DNA of 38,785 bases, from IMG/VR virus record IMGVR_UViG_3300032116_000552, positions 1-38,785 of that record; one strand, 5' to 3'. Positions within the stretch are counted from its first letter, which is position 1. Every line of letters begins with the position of its first letter. Both the position numbers and the translations under genes were made by a program. The notes beneath the pieces are model-generated. The model saw only the letters and a program-made list of their open reading frames with translations. It was not told the DNA's origin and did no database searches. Below are positions 37,465-38,785 of this stretch, piece by piece. This DNA comes from a virus.

Positions 37465-37962
37465 TTATTTGCTGTGTCGGTTGGCGATACCCGAGCTACA
37501 GAAGCTCCATGGCTTTTCAAAACCTTCGAACCCGTAAGCACTGACATAGCCCTTGAGTTGGTCACAGAACGCAGCTGTCAGTTCCTTGCTGCCTGGAGGG
37601 CTAGCGTCAATATGCACAACAGCCTTGTGTCCTGTGTGTTCTAGGAGGTTCGACGCCAACTGAACTGACAAGTCGACTTCATGAAACAGTCTTGCTCTTA
37701 CTTTAGCGTTATAGGCACCCTTGAACTTGGTTCTTGGCTCCCATGTGCTTGTGTAGTAGTATTGACCACCACGACCCTTCTTGTAGATACACACAACTTC
37801 AATGAACTTGTATTCACGTCTGTGTGCGTGCGAGTCGGCACCAACGATGAGCTCATGACCGTTCCACAAGTCGTTCTTGTGGCTGTTCACCCACTCATAT
37901 AGCTCTGCGCTGGTGATTGATGGTTCGTTTGGCGTGTGCCACTTCCTTGCTAACTCTTCCAT
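37465..37962 (-). CDS. RNase H-like protein of the YkuK (DUF458) family
   Basis: A 165-residue protein. IVGADSHAHRREYKFIEVV (Asp43) followed by CIYKKGRGGQYYYTST, a LFHEVDLSVQLASNLL helix, and VVHIDASPPGSKE match the YkuK/DUF458 family, which has an RNase H-like fold (Asp at the first strand, D after the HI strand). The end GYVSAYGFEGFEKPWSFCSS also fits. The biochemical role of the family is not established; a nuclease acting on RNA or structured DNA is inferred. It overlaps no neighbour and lies 15 bases behind the YkgJ-like gene. Confidence 0.75.
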   Translation of the reverse strand: MEELARKWHTPNEPSITSAELYEWVNSHKNDLWNGHELIVGADSHAHRREYKFIEVVCIYKKGRGGQYYYTSTWEPRTKFKGAYNAKVRARLFHEVDLSVQLASNLLEHTGHKAVVHIDASPPGSKELTAAFCDQLKGYVSAYGFEGFEKPWSFCSSGIANRHSK

Positions 37963-37977
37963 GATATTTCTCTGTTC

Positions 37978-38658
37978 TTATCTTGCTTTTACATACCGGT
38001 TTGGGTGTGCTTTCAACTTCACCATGAAGTTGGTTACGATGTGTTGGCAGTAGTAGTCTCGACACATGTTCGGTCGCTGTTCGTAGATGCCACACTTGAA
38101 TGTCTCAGGGTTCAGAAACTTGCAGCCGAACCTAGGCCCTATCACTTGCATCCTCAGAATGGGATAAGCAGTCTTCTGCTCAAAGATGCTCTTGTTCTCT
38201 GAACCTTGAAACAAGGTTCTGCCCATTCGCTTTCCCTCTTCGAAGTCTATCACAAGATCAGCCCTCGTGATATAGGTTCCTTTCTTGACACGAAACCACC
38301 GGATAGTCTCTTCTATCCAGTCTTCATCAATAGGCCCAAGGACATGTTCTAGATGTTCCGGGTCAACGAGACAGCATGCTCCCTTCAACCCTTCGAAACC
38401 ACAACAGTTTCCCAGACAGGTCTTCTCCGCCAGTTCTGGTGTGAGATGCTTGCGCTCACTAAGTGGTTGAGACGCCCACTCTTCCTTGTGGTTGAGATGT
38501 AACACAGGTAGATAGTACCGGTCCTTCTTGATTCTCTCTCGTTCTTCCTCCCTGGAGTTGGGAGCGTCATGTTCAGCAGTACCCGCTCCTGAGTCGACGC
38601 TCTCTAGTGTGGCGAGCTCATCCAGACTGATTGTCCTTGTGGTCTGCTTTATCTTCAT
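37978..38658 (-). CDS. YkgJ-type zinc- or iron-binding Cys-cluster protein
   Basis: A 226-residue protein with CLGNCCG...GACCLVD in the middle and GCKFLNPETFKCGIYEQRP followed by NMCRDYYC near the end. The C-x-F-x(5)-C-x-IY-x-x-RP-x-x-CR-x-Y-x-C pattern is that of YkgJ/UPF0153 proteins, thought to bind zinc or an iron-sulfur cluster. The N-terminal ~60 residues are charged and non-conserved. ATG 38658 lies 11 bases after TATTAT of a TTGTCA-N17 promoter; the frame extends to TTG 38670, which is inside the -10. It heads the minus-strand unit that runs to 36155. Substrate unknown. Confidence 0.7.
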   Translation of the reverse strand: MKIKQTTRTISLDELATLESVDSGAGTAEHDAPNSREEERERIKKDRYYLPVLHLNHKEEWASQPLSERKHLTPELAEKTCLGNCCGFEGLKGACCLVDPEHLEHVLGPIDEDWIEETIRWFRVKKGTYITRADLVIDFEEGKRMGRTLFQGSENKSIFEQKTAYPILRMQVIGPRFGCKFLNPETFKCGIYEQRPNMCRDYYCQHIVTNFMVKLKAHPNRYVKAR

Positions 38659-38669
38659 GTTCAAGACCA

Positions 38670-38698
38670 ATAATACAGGAGGATTATCGAAATGACAA
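38670..38698 (-). promoter_or_regulatory. Early promoter TTGTCA-N17-TATTAT
   Basis: Minus strand: -35 at 38698-38693, -10 at 38675-38670, 11 bases to ATG 38658. It faces away from the plus-strand gene at the window edge. Confidence 0.65.
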
Positions 38699-38763
38699 CA
38701 CGTTTATGTTTGCCACATGGATTCCTAGTTATGCTCACACATACACAGGGAGTGTCACAGTGA
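38692..38763 (+). CDS. Possible 23-residue leader peptide
   Basis: ATG 38692 has a good AGGAGG site (38677-38682) and opens a 23-codon frame ending in TGA at 38761-38763, which overlaps GTG 38760 of the next gene (GTGA). It may be a leader peptide on transcripts entering from upstream. The late octamer lies inside it. Could be chance. Confidence 0.3.
   Translation: MTTRLCLPHGFLVMLTHTQGVSQ
38725..38732 (+). promoter_or_regulatory. Late promoter octamer CTAGTTAT at the right edge
   Basis: A perfect octamer, 27 bases before GTG 38760, with AGGGAG as ribosome binding site. Confidence 0.6.
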
Positions 38764-38785
38764 CAACAACCAAGAGTAATCAGAC
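38760..38785 (+). CDS. Start of a late gene, cut by the window end
   Basis: GTG 38760 opens a frame (MTTTKSNQ...) that continues past the edge. AGGGAG lies seven bases upstream, and a perfect late octamer 27 bases upstream. Only eight codons are visible, so no product can be named. Confidence 0.5.

Noticed and set aside
1-38785. tRNA genes, CRISPR arrays and insertion sequences
   Set aside because: I looked for cloverleaf ends with TTCGA loops, regularly spaced repeats and transposase motifs by eye and found none. A covariance-model scan would be more sensitive for tRNAs.

Overview
This window is a piece of the genome of a large tailed phage with a contractile tail, in the T4 superfamily (myovirus). 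The evidence is a T4-type late block: the C-terminal part of a gp23-like major capsid protein, gp13/gp14/gp15-like neck and tail-completion proteins, two very large tail sheath proteins and a gp19-like tail tube protein. Coding density is high, overlaps are short, GC is close to 50 % by eye, and three homing endonuclease genes sit beside conserved structural genes. I infer, tentatively, an alphaproteobacterial host. The early promoters are sigma-70-like, some with a CTTGAC -35, and many appear to make leaderless mRNA, a start type common in that class.

Layout. 1-8.8 kb: gp23 end, GIY-YIG homing endonuclease, a divergent pair (ligase-like nucleotidyltransferase and HxGH-type nucleotidyltransferase) sharing a palindromic promoter, gp13-like protein, second GIY-YIG gene, gp14-like and gp15-like proteins. 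8.9-15.7 kb: two sheath genes and the tube gene. 15.7-22.4 kb: HNH homing endonuclease, unidentified genes, a membrane protein, two small 'PGxLYR' proteins, and a lysozyme-like endolysin preceded by a tiny membrane protein. 22.4-30.3 kb: about 20 small early genes on the minus strand, nearly all unknown. Many belong to one expanded family of beta-rich small proteins; others are Cys/His zinc-binding candidates and a lipoprotein. 30.5-36.2 kb, plus strand: an Fe/Mn superoxide dismutase-like protein with all four metal ligands, unidentified proteins, two spanin candidates, a holin-like protein, a decoration/fibre-like protein and an amidase endolysin. 36.2-38.7 kb, minus strand: a conserved-looking module with a YkuK-type RNase H-like protein and a YkgJ-type Cys-cluster protein. 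A new plus-strand gene begins at the right edge.

Regulation can be read from the sequence. Late genes are preceded by an octamer close to NTAGTTAT (best form CTAGTTAT), which I infer to be this phage's counterpart of the T4 late promoter TATAAATA. Early and homing-endonuclease genes carry TTGNNN-N17-TANNNT promoters. In both classes, when the promoter element lies 4-12 bases from the start codon there is no strong Shine-Dalgarno sequence; when it lies more than about 20 bases away a Shine-Dalgarno sequence is usually visible. This suggests systematic leaderless or near-leaderless initiation. Several ribosome binding sites are held in hairpins (37.4 kb, 35.0 kb, 32.3 kb), which recalls T4 late genes silenced on early transcripts.

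All identifications come from reading motifs. No database search or folding program was run.
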